Shown: positions 47,127-59,388 of the stretch, one piece after another | Numbering within the stretch: the stretch's first letter is position 1 | Layout: each line of letters begins with the position of its first letter | Source of the DNA: Saccharum officinarum | Taxonomy: Eukaryota; Streptophyta; Magnoliopsida; Poales; Poaceae | Assembly: GCA_020631735.1 (NCBI GenBank) | Contig: CM036160.1 | Coordinates: 3,952,407-4,016,406 of the forward strand | DNA length: 64,000 nt | Direction of reading: 5' to 3' | Notes under the pieces: model-generated | Seen by the model: the letters and a program-made list of their open reading frames with translations, nothing else | What the model was told of the DNA's origin: nothing | The model's database searches: none | Made by a program: the position numbers and the translations under genes

Positions 47127-47537
47127 GGACATCAGGACAAAAACACTGTCATCACCGCCCAACTGAATTTTAATGTTTCGTTTTCACAAAAGGAATTGAC
47201 AAGCGATCGACCGAGGAAAATAAGAGGACGTGAATGATCGAAGAATAATAATTAAATTATTTTCACGTAAACAACAAACCATGTGATGTGTCTATATCGC
47301 CACGCCACACGCACGCACGCATGCCTGATCGAGAAATACCTGCATGCATATCTCCTCTTTTCTTTCATACTTAAACCGATACGGGATGCCGTTCGACTAT
47401 CATTATGATCAGAACATACAGTTTTGTATTTGCTCATCAATCCAAATCGGCCTCTTTTCGGTGCCTGAAACTGGATGATAGGCAGGTCAATTTAGGAGGA
47501 GCTAGCTCTGTACTACCTGCTGCTATACATCTATACA
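47127..47537. other. intergenic, no feature recognised
   Basis: AT-rich; CACGCACGCACGC near 47308 is a short simple repeat. No gene or element end was seen. Confidence 0.5.
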
Positions 47538-48780
47538 TCTATCCACAATAATAAAGAGGCAAAATTTCAGGCGTTTATCTTTTGTCTATCCATTTTTTTT
47601 GTCCGTCTCCCTTGAACTACCGGACAACGAAGAGTTTCTTCCATCCGGAGTTATATATATAACCTATGCTCATACGAGTTAGAATAGTTCTTGTCTAACG
47701 TGATACGGAATCCGATTCTAATATATACACAGTTTTAAGTAATATAGATAGCAAGAAATCCTAATCCAAACAGATCTCTCCAATCCTAAATTTAAATAGG
47801 AATTTTAATCTAAATAGAAAAGAAATAAAGGCAAAATTTCTGCTTTTTTTCGCTTTCCAGTCCGCTCCGCTTCCCCGAATCAAACTGAGTCCTGCAGGTA
47901 GTTAAGTCCCTACAAAATAATATTACCTAATCTCTTCATATTACTACAATTATGCTGGAATCCATCTATTATACAAATCACAAAGAGAGAAGTTTCAATC
48001 GGTTGCCCAGTCTGAAGATATCATGGTCCCCTACAGCTACCAAAAATCAAAAGCAAGTCGCTTATACCAAACCAAAGAATTTTCAAGCAAATCAAACGCC
48101 CAATCTAAGCGAGAAAAACAATCATGAAGCAGGCAAGTGCCCGGCGACTAGCGATAAAACAATCATGAAGCAAGCAAGCGCCCGCCCGCGGTCCAGCCGA
48201 CTGTACAAGTGCGACGTTGATCGGGGATGGGGTAGATCCGTTTGGGGAATGCAAGGCTGTGTTTAATCTTCTGCACCATGGATGATAGGCTCCTCGAGGA
48301 CGAGTGCGGGGATGATCCTATGGATGATGAGGCTAGGAGGATGAGATCGCCGGCCGCGCAGAGGTTGAGCACGACGAGGACGAGATCATCCGCGTGGAGG
48401 ATGAGCCCACTGTGGCGCGGGAGGTCAAGTGTGTGGAGCCCGTCAGCAACGCGAAGGTCGAGCGCAGCGTACCTGATGGTGGCACGGGGAGGATGAGCCT
48501 GGCGGCGATGGCGGCGCGGAGGACGAGCGCGAGGAGAGCAGGCTGCAAGAGACACGGAAGATGAATGCGAGGAGGAGGAGTCCTCCAGCAGCCGGGAAGA
48601 TGAGTGCTGGGAGAAAAAAGAGAAGGGAGGCGTGGGGGCTTGGCTGCGGAATCTATGAGATTTTTCTCAACGCTTGCTCTCTCCCTATTCTGATTTCAGG
48701 GCTCTGGGATTGGACGGAGGCAGGAAAAGGCTCGACGGCTTGACTGCGTCACAGGACTATCGACGCAGGGATAATTTTGC
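47538..48780 (+). mobile_element. Helitron-like 5' end with GC-rich payload
   Basis: TCTATCCACAATAATAAAGA begins a Helitron-type terminus, followed by GGCAAAATTTC and GTCCGTCTCCCT. From 48163 to 48740 there is a GC-rich, GA-rich block (GAGGATGAG repeats) with no dependable frame, which could be captured gene sequence. No 3' hairpin plus CTAG closes it before the next Helitron-like segment at about 48781. Confidence 0.4.
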
Positions 48781-49303
48781 TATAATAATAATAAATAGGT
48801 AAAATTTCTAGCCATTTTTTTTGTTCCATTCATTTTTTTGTCCATCTCCCTCTAATAACTGGACAATGAAGAGTTTCTTCGGTCCGGACTTATATATATA
48901 AAAAACCCGTGCTCATATATATATAGATAGCTCTTGTCTAGCATAATACGGAGTCTGATTCCAAAACATATTGGCTAGTGTATGTGACCAGGACTTGGAA
49001 ACAAATGGCGGCCAACTGAAACTATTTTCTGTTCTATTTTTAAACAGATAAGGTTTTATTAAAAAACATATTATATTTTTTCTAATGGTTTCCTTTAAAG
49101 AAAAATCAACTTTCCATATGAATCCTATTCCGACATGGTTCATGACGGAAGATAAACATATTATATTTATGACTGATTCCTTTTAAAAAAAATCAGTTTT
49201 CCAATACAAATCCGCATTACAACGGGAGAAAAAATCAAACGTTTATGAAAAATGAGGGCAAGAGTGTTGCACATTTATTCATATTTTACCTTTTTTCTAT
49301 ACC
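48781..49303 (+). mobile_element. degenerate Helitron-like 5' segment
   Basis: ATAAATAGGTAAAATTTCTA with GTCCATCTCCCTCTAATAAC repeats the start of the 47538 element without its first bases. ACTGGACAATGAAGAGTTTC also matches 47620-47640. It is truncated on the left by an unknown event. Confidence 0.4.
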
Positions 49304-49512
49304 TCTATACCTAATATTAAATAGCCAAAATTAATTACTAATACTAACTTATATTATACTCGATGTTATTATCATTATAAAATAAATTATAGTTCTAAAA
49401 TTATATAAAAGTAATAAAATATAAATAATAGATATGTAACAACACTTATGTCTTTGTTTTTCGTTCATGTATCTTTTTTTCTCTCGTTACAAGGCACGAG
49501 CACATTTACTAC
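49304..49512 (+). mobile_element. short Helitron, 209 bp
   Basis: Starts TCTATACCTAATATTAAATA and ends with a CTCGTTACAAGGCACGAG hairpin, an AT spacer and CTAC followed by T, one base away from the usual CTAG. The interior matches the last part of the Helitron ending at 33083 (AAAATAAATTATA, TTTTTCTCTCGTT). Confidence 0.55.
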
Positions 49513-49747
49513 TATATATACATTGCGAGATTCGGTTCATCTCTCCAATTAACCCACGACGGGACATAAAGTAGATCCACGTGATTCCTTGCCTCATGTA
49601 TATTACGAATTTACGATGTTGCTGGCCTGACTCTCCAAAATCATTAACCATGGTCCCTTTGCTCAAGGCTTCATGTGTGATGCCTCCTCGAGGGACATCG
49701 CAGGATTCAAATGGTATACAAACCCTCATCTATATCATTAATTTCTA

Positions 49748-50793
49748 TCTCTACTCTACCTAATATTAAAGAGGCAGGGAGGCTTGCCACACATCCCATG
49801 CCGAGCAGGAGGTTATTTCCCACGCTGCTTTCTCCACGTCCACGCCACCACGCGCTGCGCCGACGGTCCTACGTGGTCAGCCAAGCTCCACGCCACTCCG
49901 GGCGCACACCGTTGGCCGCCTCTGTCGTCTCCAAGGCCATCGCTACCAGCTCAGCCACCAAGCACCACGGGGGCCACGGCCCTGTCCTAGGTCGCCACTT
50001 ACACCTCCACAGACTACTTCATGGCCGCCGCACTGTTGTGCACGTTGAGCCGAAAGTCCACCTCCACCTTCGAATTGGCATAACGGCCGCAGCTGGCAGT
50101 CGACTCAAAATCTTGTATCCGTTCTTCCCTCTTTCCTCGATGTTTGACCTCCACAGGTCATTGCTTCGACTGCTTGTGCCAGCTCGAACGAAGCATCGGT
50201 TTCAATTTGCCACCGGAGAAGCCCTAAAGAGGGTCTTAACAGAAAATTGTTTCTGGATTTATGGAGCATCCTGTCATCTTATGAACCAAAATTGACTTTC
50301 ATGTTACGGGAATGATTCCACCATCAGAAGATTTGATTGTTTATTGTCAGTATCAATGCTTTTCGCTTGAGGACGTTCTAAAGATAAAACTCCAAGATGT
50401 AATGTGTGGAAATATTAAGCAACCTTGAAGATTCGAGGTCCTAGCATGGAGGTCTCAGATATACCCTACTACAGCTATATGTCTATATTAGTGAAATCCA
50501 GTAACTAAAGGCCAAAGATGCCAAGAGAATGCTAAGCGTTGTATGAAAAATGGAGTAGCTCTTTCGCAGGCTTATACATTTGTATATTTGTACGTACTCT
50601 GACTTTGTTACGCACTCGATCCTGATGTCTTTCAAGTTCATGTACAGGCAACGTTCCTGTTCAGTGTGCTGGTAGCTCTGTTTTTATATGTGTATTTTCT
50701 TCTACAGTTTTTATCTGGTACTTTAATTTCACTGACCCGATTTCATAGGAAGCAGGATCACAATCACAATAAATTGAAGGTCTTTACTTCAAG
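49748..50793 (+). mobile_element. Helitron-like 5' end with possible captured exon
   Basis: TCTCTACTCTACCTAATATT followed by AAAGAGGC is a Helitron-type start preceded by A. From 49780 to 50290 the sequence becomes GC-rich and one frame stays open for about 170 codons (MPSRRLFPTLLSPRPRHH to FATGEALKRVLTENCFW). This could be captured gene sequence, but no family was recognised. No 3' end was found before the LINE. Confidence 0.35.
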
Positions 50794-50805
50794 CGGCTAA
50801 AATGG
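50794..50805. repeat. target-site duplication of the LINE (left)
   Basis: AGCGGCTAAAAT, matching AGCGGCAAAAAT at 56228-56239 in 11 of 12 positions. Confidence 0.75.
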
Positions 50806-50827
50806 AGGAAGCTTCCGAAGAGGTAAG

Positions 50828-52200
50828 ATGGCTCCGCGCTCCGACGGCGCTGGGGGCGACCCTGGCGCTGTGCAGCCGTCGGCCATCGCTGCCACCGCAC
50901 CCACCACCCAAACCTCCGCTGTGTCACAATCCCACGGCCTCACGCCACCAAAAAGCCAGCCTTTGCCGCTCGTCGCCGGTCTGCGAGGGGTTCCCCGCCA
51001 TTTGGGCCCAGCTGCTCGACGTGCCGGGGATCTCAATGCCAGGCCGGGAGCTCGTCTGCAGGAGCAGCTCCTATACAGCTACTACAACACCGCCATCCCA
51101 GGTTCTATCTCTGTATCTCCTCCGGCTTTCATCTGGCTCACCCCTCCTTCCAAGTCCCCTCGTTTCAACCTTTCCTTCATCCGCAATGCTGTTCGTTTCT
51201 TGCTTGTCGCCCATCCGGGTCGCCTCCAGGTCCGTCGTGCTTGTCAGTTTGTGTTCAGAGTCCGTGTCTCGTGTCAAAATATTGCAAATGTGCTTGTTCT
51301 CTTGGGTAGTTTGCGCTTGGGTTCCTCGGTTCTCTCGCTGCATGCGTCCATGGCGGTCGCTCGGGCGCGCTCGGCGTACCTGCCTCAGGGAGAAGATGCA
51401 TTCACTGCCCAACAACCTGCGTACCCCCCGAGCCCTGCTGTCAATGGCCCAGCTGTTCGTTCTGCAGATACGCGTCTGCGTGGGGCTCCACACAATTTGA
51501 ACTTCACTGCTCCTGGTACCGCCCTGTCGGATGGGCTGCTCCCCACGCCGGGAGCAAATGCGGGTCTCATCGCCAACCACCGGGCAACAGCTCATTCATG
51601 CCACCAAACAGCCACCCGCCGCCCGCTGCTAACGCTGATGACCCAGCCCACAGCCTGCCGTCCTCACCTCCCGCCGCTAACGCCACCTTCACAGTGACCC
51701 AGGCTTTGGGCCTGGCCACGGTGATGGCCCAGCTCTTCCTTTCCACCCAGCAGAACAAGGCTTCCGTGCACATCTCCCCGCCCGCTCAGCAACCAGTTCA
51801 CTTGGCTGTGCCACCCGCCTGCAGCTCCACCACTGCTGCAACCGAGGTCACCACCACCACTCAGCCACCTCCCACAGTTCTGGTGACTCGCGGCCGCCGC
51901 CCCACCGCCAAACAAACACCCAAACCAACCGCTGGGAAGAGGCAGAGTTCTAGGCTTGCCGCCAAGAACTATGGCATGTTTGTGGATATGACTGACAAGG
52001 CTGTGCAGAGGAGGGCCCTGCAGGACTCTCTGGCGTCCTGCTCGCAAGCCGTTCAGCAGCACGTGACCCGCCGAGGCCTCCTGAACAAGAACAAGGCCCC
52101 CATCGCCATCCCGGATCTCCGCAAGCTCGTCCGTGCCGCTGGCTTGGGCTGCTCGACAGCTGAGTCTGTCGACGCGGTGTCGCCCTCGCGCCAGGAATGA
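50828..52200 (+). pseudogene. LINE ORF1 region, frame-broken
   Basis: The ATG at 50828 opens a frame of 289 codons (MAPRSDGAGGDPGAVQP) that ends at 51697. A second frame from the ATG at 51598 to 52200 (200 codons) carries the better conserved part: RQSSRLAAKNYGMFVDM, AVQRRALQDSLASCSQ and IAIPDLRKLVRAAGL, a C-terminal signature of grass L1 ORF1-type proteins. The overlap of two registers suggests an ancestral single ORF split by an indel near 51600. Pro/Thr-rich linker, no zinc knuckle seen. Confidence 0.55.
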
Positions 52201-52458
52201 TAGCGCCCCTTTGTTCAAGCTTGACGCATGCCCTGCAATGCCAAATCTGCGCCTGCGTCTGCTTGCCTACCCACCAGGGTTTTAGTTTAAATTCTGTTAA
52301 TCCAGTCCTCACTTTGCTCCTCAGTTCGGTTCAGTTGTGTCACCAGTCCTTATTTTCTTGTATTCTTCTTCAGTTACCTTTGTGTCCTGAACCGCCGGCT
52401 TCCGGCCCTGGGCTGCGACCCGCAGTTCATTTTTTCCGGTTCATTTTTCTTTCCCCTA

Positions 52459-55400
52459 ATGGAAGTTGGTGCTCCCGGGTTGAAAATGTTTAGTTCTTCA
52501 AAATTGTTTTCGGTCGTGTCCTGGAATGTGCGCGGACTTGGCGACTTGGAAAAATGCACTATCGTGCGCGACGCTATTAAAACAGCAAATCCCTCGATTG
52601 TCTGTTTGCAAGAAACGAAGCTGCACAATTGCGATCTTTTCAAAGCAGCCACCTTCCTCCCTCCTAACATGACATCAACCTTCTGCTTCTCTGCTGCCGA
52701 TGGCTCTCGGGGCGGCACTCTCACCGCCTGGGACCAAGGCACCTTCTCCGTCATTGCGGATCCAATATCTCATCCCTACTCTACTTCTACGACGCTCCAG
52801 TCTACCGTCTCGGACCATACATTCACTGTCACAAATGTATATGCACCGGCTGATCATAGGGAATCCTTGAACTTCCTTCACTCCCTCCCCAGTCTCGCTG
52901 CTGCCTTCCAAGGCCCCTGGCTTCTCGCCGGGGATTTCAACCTTATCCGTAGCGCCAGCGACAAGAACACTCCGATTACAAACGCCAACCTATGCTCAGC
53001 CTTCAATGACACCATCAATTCGATGGAGCTCCTCGAGTTACCCCTAACCGGAAATCGTTACACCTGGTCAAACAAGAGAGCAGTGCCTACCCTTGCTAGG
53101 CTTGATCGGGTCTTCCACAATAACGCCCTCGGGCGGCTCTTCCCCTCCTGCTCTCTCCAAAGCCTTCCACGACCAACCTCTGATCACACTCCACTGCTGG
53201 CCTCACTATCGACAGATATCCCAAAGTCCAACATTTTTCGATTTGAAAATGCTTGGCTTCTGAACAACAGTTTCCTCCCTGATGTGCTCCCTGCTTGGCA
53301 TGAGATCAACCACCCCGAGGCAGCAGGGGCCCTGGCGGGGCGCCTCAAATCAGTTCGGGCTGCGGCAAAGGTATGGAATAGGCGTAACAGGGCGCCTCCC
53401 ACTATCATACAAAACTGTAAATTCATCATTCAACTTTTTGACTCACTGGAAGAAGATCGTTGCCTATCTAATGCTGAGATCCAGGTTAGACAGTTAAGCA
53501 GTGAACGGCTAGCACTAGAACTCAAAAAGAAAGCAGCATACTGGAAGCAGAGGGGGAAATTCAGAGCAATGCGTGAAGGGGACAGCAATACCGCCTTCTT
53601 CCAAGCTCAGGCCAACGGCCGTATGCGGAGAAACAAAATCAGAAGCATTGAGGTAGATGGGGTGCTGGTCACAAACCACAATGGCAAAGTACAAGCTCTG
53701 AATGACTACTTCAAAGCAATCATAGGTACCGAAGGAAACTCGATCTGGCATTTTGACTGTGAGCGTCTGTACCAGGACTGCCCGACTGCAACCGATGATC
53801 TTGTAGTTCCTTGCATAGTCCAGGAAACATGGGAGGCAGTGAAAAACATGGATAGAAACAGTGCGCCGGGACCAGATGGATTTGGTTCAAGCTTCTACAT
53901 GGCAGCGTGGCAAACAGTTAAGGACAGTGTAATGTCTTTCCTAGATGCCTTTCACAAAGAAGATGTTCAATTGGAGAGGGTGAATAGATCCTACATGGTC
54001 CTACTGCCCAAAAAACCAGGGGCAACATCAGTATCGGCCTTTAGGCCCATTTGCCTACAAAACAGTTGTGTCAAAATATTGACAAAGGTTCTGACATCAA
54101 GATTGCAATCACAAATCAAGAAACTCGTCGATTTGGATCAGACTAGGTTCATCCAGGGCCAGTCCATCACTGAAAACTTTGTCTACGCCATGGAGTTGGT
54201 TCAGTGTTGTCACAAACGACAAATGCCCACACTGGTAATCAAATTAGATTTCGCCAAAGCCTTTGACACAGTTAACTGGGCTGCCTTGGACAAGATTCTG
54301 CAGATCAGAGGTTTTGATCCCAAGTGGCAAAGATGGATGTTGCACATTCTGCACTCTTCACACTCGGCAATCCTGGTAAACGGGGTCCCCGGCCCTTGGA
54401 TAAACTGCCGCCGTGGACTCAGGCAGGGCGACCCAATATCGCCATACTTGTTCATTTTGGTGGCAGACGTGCTTTAGTCGCTGATCAAGATGGATCCCGC
54501 AATCAGGCACCCGATTGTCCAACAGGGTAGATGTCCGGTGCTTCAGTATGCCGATGACACGCTGCTGCTTGTCCGTGGTGAGCCATCAGATGTTGCCAGG
54601 CTTCGCACACTGCTGGATCAATTCGCGAGCGCCACTGGACTGCTGATCAACTACGACAAAAGCACGGTTGTACCCATCCACATGGATGAAGACATAGTGG
54701 CCCATTGCATCTCTATTCTTGGATGTCGCCGTGAAGGTTTCCCTCAAACATACCTTGGGCTACCACTGTCTAATAACAAGCTACGATTATCTGCTTATGC
54801 CCCCCAGATTGCTAAAGCGGACAAATATCTAGCTGGTTGGCAAGCATCCCTCCTCAATCACATGGGTCGTGCAACATTGGTGAATTCAGTTCTGGATAGT
54901 CAGCTAGTATATGCCATGTGTGCGCTCGTCGTCCCGCCTAGTGTGATCGAGCAAGTTGATCGCCGTAGAAGAGCTTTCCTCTGGACCGGTACTGACACCA
55001 CAAACGGAGCACGAAGCTTGGTGGCATGGACACATGTGTGCGACTCCAAAGATAGGGGAGGGCTCGGCCTCAGAGACATGAAAGTGCACAACACCTGCCT
55101 GCTGTTAAAACTCATACACAAGCTACATCAAGATGAAGAATCGTCATGGGTCAACTGGGTACGACAGAACGCCAACATTGCATCGCTCCAAGGCAACCTC
55201 TATGGTCAGCACTGGGACTCACTGCGTGCACTTCTGCCGATATACCGGGCGATCACGACGGTGAAACTGGGTAATGGAGAATCCACCTCACTCTGGTATG
55301 ATGCTTGGGACGGGGATGACCTCATGGCTGACCTCTTCCCTGAACTGCATAGCCACTGCAAGAACCAGGAACTTTCAGTTGCGCAAGCCTACCAGGGAGG

Positions 55401-56082
55401 TCTTGAGCAATCTCTGGTGTCAAGGCGATCCAACATAGCAGAGGAGCAGCTAGTTCAAATGCAAGAGAAGCTGATAGACCTCCTTTTGACAGACAGAAGA
55501 GACCAACGATGCAGTCCGTTGCTTAAACGTGACGGGAGCCTAGACACCACAACCATATACGGTGCTATGAAAAATGCAGACTCCAGCCTAGACACATGGG
55601 CCAAATTTGTATGGAAAAACAAGGCACCACCACGGGTGAAGTTCTTTGCATGGCTACTCTCTCAAGAACGCATCCAATGCAAAATAAACTTGGAGAAGAA
55701 AGGAATCGTGGATGATGCAATATGTGAAACTTGTCATGGTTCAGATGAGTCCCCAGCACATATCATTTTCGGCTGCACCACAGCTTGCAGTTTCTGGAAT
55801 GCGATCGGTGTCACAACATCACCAGACTGGCAGATTCAGATGCTCATGGACATTCAGCACCCAAGCCACATCCCTGCTCGCCACTTTGAGACCTTCATAC
55901 TGTTGTGCTGCTGGCACATCTGGAAATGGCGCAACAACAGAATCTTCAGAACATATCACATGACTTTGGCCGGAACACTGGCCGCTTGCAAAGCAGAAGC
56001 GTTCCTGTGGGGGGCAAGACTGCCCAAAGCAGACAAAGAGATTGCGTCCTCTTGGTGCCAAGTTCTAGCTAACGCAATGTAG
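52459..56082 (+). pseudogene. LINE ORF2: endonuclease, reverse transcriptase, zf-RVT
   Basis: A 1207-codon frame interrupted only by TAG at 54475-54477 (codon 673). Domains in order: apurinic-type endonuclease, residues about 18-255 (VVSWNVRGL, LQETKLH, LLAGDFNLI, SDHTPLLASL); reverse transcriptase from about 460 (NSAPGPDGFGSSFY, FRPICLQNS, TRFIQGQSI, KLDFAKAFDTVNW, GLRQGDPISPYLF, and the LQYADDTLLL active site at residue 697, after the stop); then zf-RVT near 1050-1110 (VKFFAWLLSQERI, CETCHGSDESPAHIIFGC). The stop falls between the GLRQGDP block and YADD, so a truncated product would lack the RT catalytic aspartates. A CAG-to-TAG change would explain it, but the ancestral codon is inferred. 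Confidence 0.9.
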
Positions 56083-56227
56083 ACTTTATGTGCATCTATT
56101 CAAGTTGTAAGCGCCCTGCGCAAAACCAAATGTACCTTGATTTATCATGCCTTGGGAGGCCAATGAATGAATGAAAATGGCCAGGTGGGGGATTCTCTCC
56201 CCTTCCGTTGACTTATCAAAAAAAAAA

Positions 56228-56239
56228 AGCGGCAAAAAT
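56228..56239. repeat. target-site duplication of the LINE (right)
   Basis: AGCGGCAAAAAT following the A run of the LINE. Confidence 0.75.
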
Positions 56240-56352
56240 TAGCCCTTACAAGTATTGATTTATATTGCAGTTGGACATGAAGAGAAATGGTCAATTCTGG
56301 AGTTCAACATGCCAGAATAGAGAGCACACCATAATGGTCCTTGTCAAGTTCA

Positions 56353-56526
56353 ACGCCCTTTGCCAAGCTGAGGAAGATCACTGGTGTCAAGACCAAGGAG
56401 CTGATGCTGTGGCTCAGCGTCGTCGAGGTGTACGTCCTAGAGGCCTCGCCGGAGAAGGTCAACTTCAAGACTGGCACCGGCCTCTCTGAAAGCTTTGATG
56501 CTGCTGCGTTTGCCCTTGGGGAATGA
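56353..56526 (+). pseudogene. DUF538 copy D, C-terminal fragment
   Basis: Encodes KLRKITGVKTKELMLWLSVV to the C terminus FALGE with only a few changes from copy A (VLEASPEKVNFKTGTGLS). The N-terminal half is absent. A TTATATTGCAG acceptor-like sequence lies upstream at 56260-56271. The orientation is plus, opposite to copies A-C. It could be the other half of copy C separated by the LINE and Helitrons, although the opposite orientation would then need an inversion. Confidence 0.75.
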
Positions 56527-57239
56527 GGAATCACCGGATGAGACATGAATGATGTCCACGAAAAAGCATCGGTCTGATTAAGTCCAGAAAAAAAATGCTC
56601 CATGAGCTTATATGACCTTATGAAAACTACGAATCTGTATTATTGCTTGTTGGCTCTGTATTTTCTCCTTCTCACTTTTCCTGAAATGATGTTCATTTTA
56701 CATATGAACTAAAAGGGGTGTTTTGGCTCTGCTAATTCAACTTATTTGCATGGCAATTTGTACCTTTACCTTTGCAAAATTATACTCATGCACTGTTATC
56801 GTGAAACAGAATGGTGATGTCAGAAGAAAGCGTTGACTTTTCAATGCTTCTATGGTTGACTAGTAGTCTGTGAGGTGAGCATACGAGGCCCATTCCCATT
56901 TACTCGGTCCATTTTTAACACCCTTCAAGGCCCAATGAAGCAGCCCATCCCACGTCTGACTGCGCCTAAGCGCCAGAGTCGGAGGGCCTGAGTTCAGGGC
57001 CTTGTTAAGAGCCCCTCGGCTCTTGCCGGCTCACCGCATTGCGATACAAGAAGTGAGTTCTGGTTCTGCTTGTTCGATTTTCAGATATTCAATGAATGTC
57101 AATGTCTAGAGATCGTTATAAATGCATTGCAATTTGAACTTATTTTATATCATAGGGATGTTTGGACACCAAAAAAAACACCCCGCCGCAGGCGGTGTCT
57201 CAAGTGGAACAAGTGCGGGCGTGCCAGTGTACTAAGTAC
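56527..57239. other. intergenic, no gene
   Basis: AT-rich 3' flank of fragment D, then a moderately GC-rich stretch from 56880. At 57178-57198 an imperfect hairpin has arms ACACC..GCC and GGC..GGTGT around GCA, preceded by eight A residues. Its nature is unknown. Confidence 0.45.
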
Positions 57240-58357
57240 ACAGAGATAACAAGAGAACAAGTATTTTATTAATCATCACGAGTTAATAAATACAAGCTCT
57301 CGTAGATGCGCGCGCTATGGCCAGCTGGCGGCGATCTGACTAGGCGTCGTGGTCTCCTGGTTCCTGGGGCCTCGGAAAGCTCCCAGTTAATTACCCCGGT
57401 GAGTCAGGCTCACAGAGTACCTCCGATTCTGCTGCTGTGGTCGTCGTCTTCAATCTTCGCTTCATGTCTCCATGCTTGTGGGTTGGTGTAGATATGGGTG
57501 GCGTCGGCGTGATGGCCTCGTCGGTCCATGAGCCGGAGTAGCAGAGCTGAATCATCAGCTTCGCCCGCCCGTGTCGTTCGCCTCGTCGGTGTCAAACGGC
57601 ACGTAGTGTAGTCGTGGTTGCACTTGCATGGTTGGTGTAGCTTGGATCGCTTCGGACTCCTCAGCAGCGTCGTCGTGGTACTCCGTGAAACTGATCATCT
57701 AGAGTTGTTGAAGTTGTTGATGAAGATTTGTACGTCGCCTTGCTCGTGTTCTCGGCATACGTAGACGGCACGTGCATGCATGGCCTGTACGTGCACGTAT
57801 ATGCATGTGCATCTAGGCTTTGCATGCCTCTTGCAGTAGTATTTGCATCTTGGTGTAGTACTTGTATCTTCATGTTCTTGTCCTGGCAGCCGCGTTCGGA
57901 TCTCAGCCTCCAGGTCCACGTCGCGGGCATGTCCGACACCAGCAAGCCGAAGCCCGCCGGGCGATGCTCCGTCTCCTTGCAACGCGATGACCATCGCAGT
58001 CCGGCGCCGTCTTGATCGTCCGGCTACCGTATCCCAATCTACTCGGCCAGGACCATGACACCAGCCAACATGTATGCAACTGCGTAGGATTAGAAGAGAT
58101 AAATGACTAGATTAGTCTCTTACCCATGCAGAAGGACGTGCACACCATGGCTTCGAGTGGATGGATGAAGAAGCCTCGCTCAACTTGCTTGCTGGCTTCC
58201 TGGATGAAGACGCCTGGGTCCCCTCGTGCGGCGGCCGGACGTCGGTGTTATTATGGATACGAACGTGCGCTTGCTGCTGAAGAGCCTGGCGGCGCTGTTT
58301 GCTTTGTGGATGAAAAAGTGCCCTCCCCTGCGTGAAGACCTAAGTCTCTTTATATAG
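57240..58357 (-). other. candidate small minus-strand transcription unit
   Basis: On the minus strand a TATA box (CTATATAAAG) lies at 58349-58357, followed by a leader of about 200 bases and an ATG at 58148 (MVCTSFCM) running into a GTAAGAG donor. An acceptor ending CCGAGTAG near 58040 would join in frame to a GC-rich stretch that stays open to 57695 (MVIALQGDGASPGGLRL, then a Cys/His-rich CKYYCKRHAKPRCTC). An AATAAA signal lies at 57265-57270. No family is recognised and the splice model is a guess. It may instead be the flank of an unidentified element. Confidence 0.3.
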
Positions 58358-59156
58358 GCAGCAGCTAGGGTAGCAGCTGGACTCCTGGCCGCATGCACGA
58401 GCCGCCAGAAAGTCGTTAGCCAGCGCCGATATACCCGGAACCGTCTCCTTCCTTGCTTCGTACGCCGGATGAAGCACGTACTTATCCACGTGCCATGATT
58501 ATCTCGTGAAAACGCTTCTAGAAGGATTCTGTGGGTTGGACCTGTCATCCGCAGGCCCAAAAAAAAATTCACCGGCCCGGACTGTGGTTGAGGTACAAGA
58601 TCGTACTCCGTATACGGTTTCACCTATACGCCATATAATACGCACATGATCTGAATTCGACCCCACAGACGTCATGTGCCGCGCCTGTGGCTGCCTGGTG
58701 GGCTCTGATCGCTTGCTAATTAAAGGCGTTTGAGCTCCGCCATATTTGAGAAGTGTATACCACGCATGGAACGTATACATACTTAGCTTGCATGTCGACG
58801 TATGCATGCATGCACGGCGTAGTAACGTGTTAGCTTCTTTCTTTTCCAGCACACGTAAATAAACATGCGCACTATTAGCTCATCACAGTCCAATGGAACC
58901 TGATTCATGTTTTTTTTTTCCTTATTTTCAGTAGCACATTTAGATGTACATGCATACTAGTGAAATTTTGTACAAAATCTCGTCAAACAAATGCCCCCCA
59001 CCAAGTTGAGTTTGGATGATGCGTAGTGAATCCGGACTCAGCTTGGTGAAAAGAATTGGACCGTCATCCGGGCGCAACAACGAGTTGCCGCCATATCTCC
59101 CTTGGACTTGAGATTTCGTATTCTCTGCGGACTCGTGAGATACGTGTATGGGATTC
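58358..59156. other. intergenic, no gene
   Basis: Upstream flanks of the two neighbouring divergent units. It contains TGCATGCATGCATG-type runs near 58800 and a T run near 58910. No coding sequence was recognised. Confidence 0.4.
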
Positions 59157-59157
59157 T

Positions 59158-59170
59158 CTTATATATATCC
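59158..59170 (+). promoter_or_regulatory. TATA box of the coiled-coil gene
   Basis: CTTATATATATCC about 225 bases before the start codon. The leader includes a five-codon upstream ORF from an ATG at about 59312. Confidence 0.5.
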
Positions 59171-59388
59171 ATGCACCGTACCGAGCTTCCCATAATTCGT
59201 AACATACGAGTCCATGCTGCAGCATCCTTGTAACAAGTTCACGTCATCAGCGCTGCAGCAGATCAATCGCACGCCGGCAAGCAAGCCAAGCCCAAGTACT
59301 CGGCAACTCTACATGGGCACCCCAAATTAGCTGCACTTGTTACTGCTCCATTGTTACTTTAGGATCTTCACAACGCGATTTAATCTTG

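Larger units (their letters stand above)
50806..56227 (+). mobile_element. full-length L1-type LINE
   Basis: About 5.4 kb with a 12-bp target duplication, a GC-rich 5' part with ORF1-like frames, ORF2 (52459-56082) and a 3' UTR of about 135 bases ending in a short A run (56219-56228). It inserted upstream of DUF538 fragment D. One stop in ORF2 and a frame change in ORF1 make this copy inactive as read. Confidence 0.85.
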
